A program made the translations under genes and the position numbers. This document shows, in pieces, positions 23,764 to 24,383 of a stretch of DNA of 24,383 bases (positions within the stretch are counted from its first letter, which is position 1; each line of letters starts with the position of its first letter). Origin of the DNA: CAZGMC01 sp964526565 (lineage in GTDB: Bacteria > Pseudomonadota > Alphaproteobacteria > DSM-16000 > Inquilinaceae); NCBI GenBank assembly GCA_964526565.1, contig CAZGMC010000064.1, forward strand, positions 1 to 24,383. The letters run 5' to 3'. The notes under the pieces were generated by a model. It saw nothing but the letters and a program-made list of their open reading frames with translations. It had not been told where the DNA came from and did not search any database.

Positions 23764-24248
23764 GCGCCGGACCTGCAACGGCCGCCGTCCCGGCCGCCGC
23801 GACGCCGCAGCACGGCCCGGCCGCAACGCCCGCGGCCGCGCCCGCCAACGCCCCGGCGACGGCCTACGTGGTGTTCTGCGGCCAGACCGACCTGGCCTGG
23901 CTGCGGGTGCTCAAGCCCGGCTTCCGCCACTGCTTCCTGGCCCTCAACGACGGCCGCCACTGGCTGACCATGGACCCGCTGGCGACCTGCACCGAGCTGG
24001 CCGTCCAGCCGGTGCCGCCGGCCTTCGACCTGGCCGCCTGGTACCGCCAGCAGGGGCACCGCGTGGTGCCGGCGGCGATCGTCCACAACCGCCGCCGCCC
24101 GGCGCCGTGGGCCGTGTTCAGCTGCGTCGAGGCGGTCAAGCGCGCCCTCGGCATCCACGATCGCTGGCTGCTCACGCCCTACCAGCTCTACCGACACCTG
24201 TGCCGCCGCACCGCCCCCGCGGGCGTCGTCCTTCCCGTCGCACCTTGA
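23760..24248 (+). CDS. Phage-like conserved protein of unknown function
   Basis: This is a 162-residue protein. The first ~33 residues are Ala/Pro-rich and low-complexity. The folded part has YVVFCGQTDLAWLRVLKPGF followed by RHCFLALNDGRHWLTMDPLA, and later WAVFSCVEAVKRALGI with LLTPYQLYRHL. The Cys/His placement (RHCF, SCVE) may hint at a papain-like or NlpC-like hydrolase, but no complete triad is evident, so function is left open. From memory I associate this sequence pattern with alphaproteobacterial prophages. Start ATG at 23760 overlaps the previous stop (ATGA), implying translational coupling. Confidence 0.7.
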   Translation: MSAGPATAAVPAAATPQHGPAATPAAAPANAPATAYVVFCGQTDLAWLRVLKPGFRHCFLALNDGRHWLTMDPLATCTELAVQPVPPAFDLAAWYRQQGHRVVPAAIVHNRRRPAPWAVFSCVEAVKRALGIHDRWLLTPYQLYRHLCRRTAPAGVVLPVAP

Positions 24249-24256
24249 GGTCCGCC

Positions 24257-24383
24257 ATGTCGATCCTGTTCAGCCCGCCCAAGCGTCCGGCACCCCCGCC
24301 GCCGCCGCCACCCCCGCCGCCGCCGCCGCCGCCACCACCACCACCACCACCACCACCGCCGCCGCGGCAACCGGCGCCGCCGC
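24257..24383 (+). CDS. Proline-rich phage-like protein (partial, runs off window)
   Basis: The protein begins MSILFSPPKRPA, then has 24 consecutive prolines (24293-24364) and continues RQPAPP to the window edge. GAGG lies seven bases before the ATG, supporting translation. Similar N-termini (hydrophobic start, SPPK, poly-proline) are, in my recollection, found in podovirus-like structural regions near connector proteins. The proline codons mix CCG and CCA blocks, so the run is translated rather than a single simple repeat. The 3' end lies beyond the window. Confidence 0.65.
   Translation, partial: MSILFSPPKRPAPPPPPPPPPPPPPPPPPPPPPPPPRQPAPP

Noticed and set aside
24188..24370. Minus-strand frame with runs of Trp and Arg
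   Set aside because: It is the complement of the poly-proline codons, not a plausible protein.

Overview
The window reads as chromosomal DNA of a high-GC alphaproteobacterium, probably of the Rhodospirillales type. Coding sequence is mostly GC-rich with strong G/C preference at third codon positions. The housekeeping genes (sigma-32, CarD, seven-iron ferredoxin FdxA, UbiA, a SerA C-terminus) look alphaproteobacterial. This placement is by recognition, not by a database search.

Layout. 1-749 is the 3' part of serA, with an AT-rich, non-SerA-like first ~55 bases. 721-3460 (minus strand) is a dTDP-sugar operon, rmlA-rmlC-rmlB, with no rmlD in view. 3718-14946 is a surface-polysaccharide or glycoconjugate region: a Wzx-type flippase, several glycosyltransferases (GT-B/GT4-like and GT2), a reverse-oriented sulfotransferase, a GT-C membrane glycosyltransferase, and a DPM1/GtrB-like polyprenyl-phosphate glycosyltransferase. 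Two lower-GC patches (about 5440-6900 and 9860-10500) make this cluster a mosaic. 14987-16216 (minus) holds an HI0607/SdhL-type shikimate-dehydrogenase-like protein and a small unknown protein. 16483-16764 (plus) is a small coiled-coil protein with a repeat-rich leader.

16853-23247 is a minus-strand block: rpoH, a PPP-type phosphoesterase that has lost nearly all its metal ligands (a likely pseudoenzyme), carD, fdxA, a TerB-like protein, an ETFB-KMT/METTL20-like methyltransferase, ubiA, and an HTH/S24 peptidase repressor. A 96-bp inverted-repeat element lies between ubiA and the repressor gene. From 23395 to the right edge, divergent plus-strand genes look like the start of a prophage: two small unknown proteins with overlapping ATGA junction and a protein starting with a 24-proline run. 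Two 11-bp operator-like sites sit in the divergent region.

How the genes work together. RmlA and RmlB (with RmlC) make dTDP-4-keto-6-deoxy sugars. The glycosyltransferases would assemble an oligosaccharide on a lipid carrier, and the flippase would export it. The GT2/GT-C pair could add a sugar from a polyprenyl-phosphate donor on the periplasmic side. The sulfotransferase may decorate the product. No polymerase, chain-length regulator or priming transferase was seen, so the locus is incomplete here. No tRNA, rRNA, CRISPR array or complete insertion sequence was found. The most unusual observation is the degenerate phosphatase kept between two global transcription regulators.
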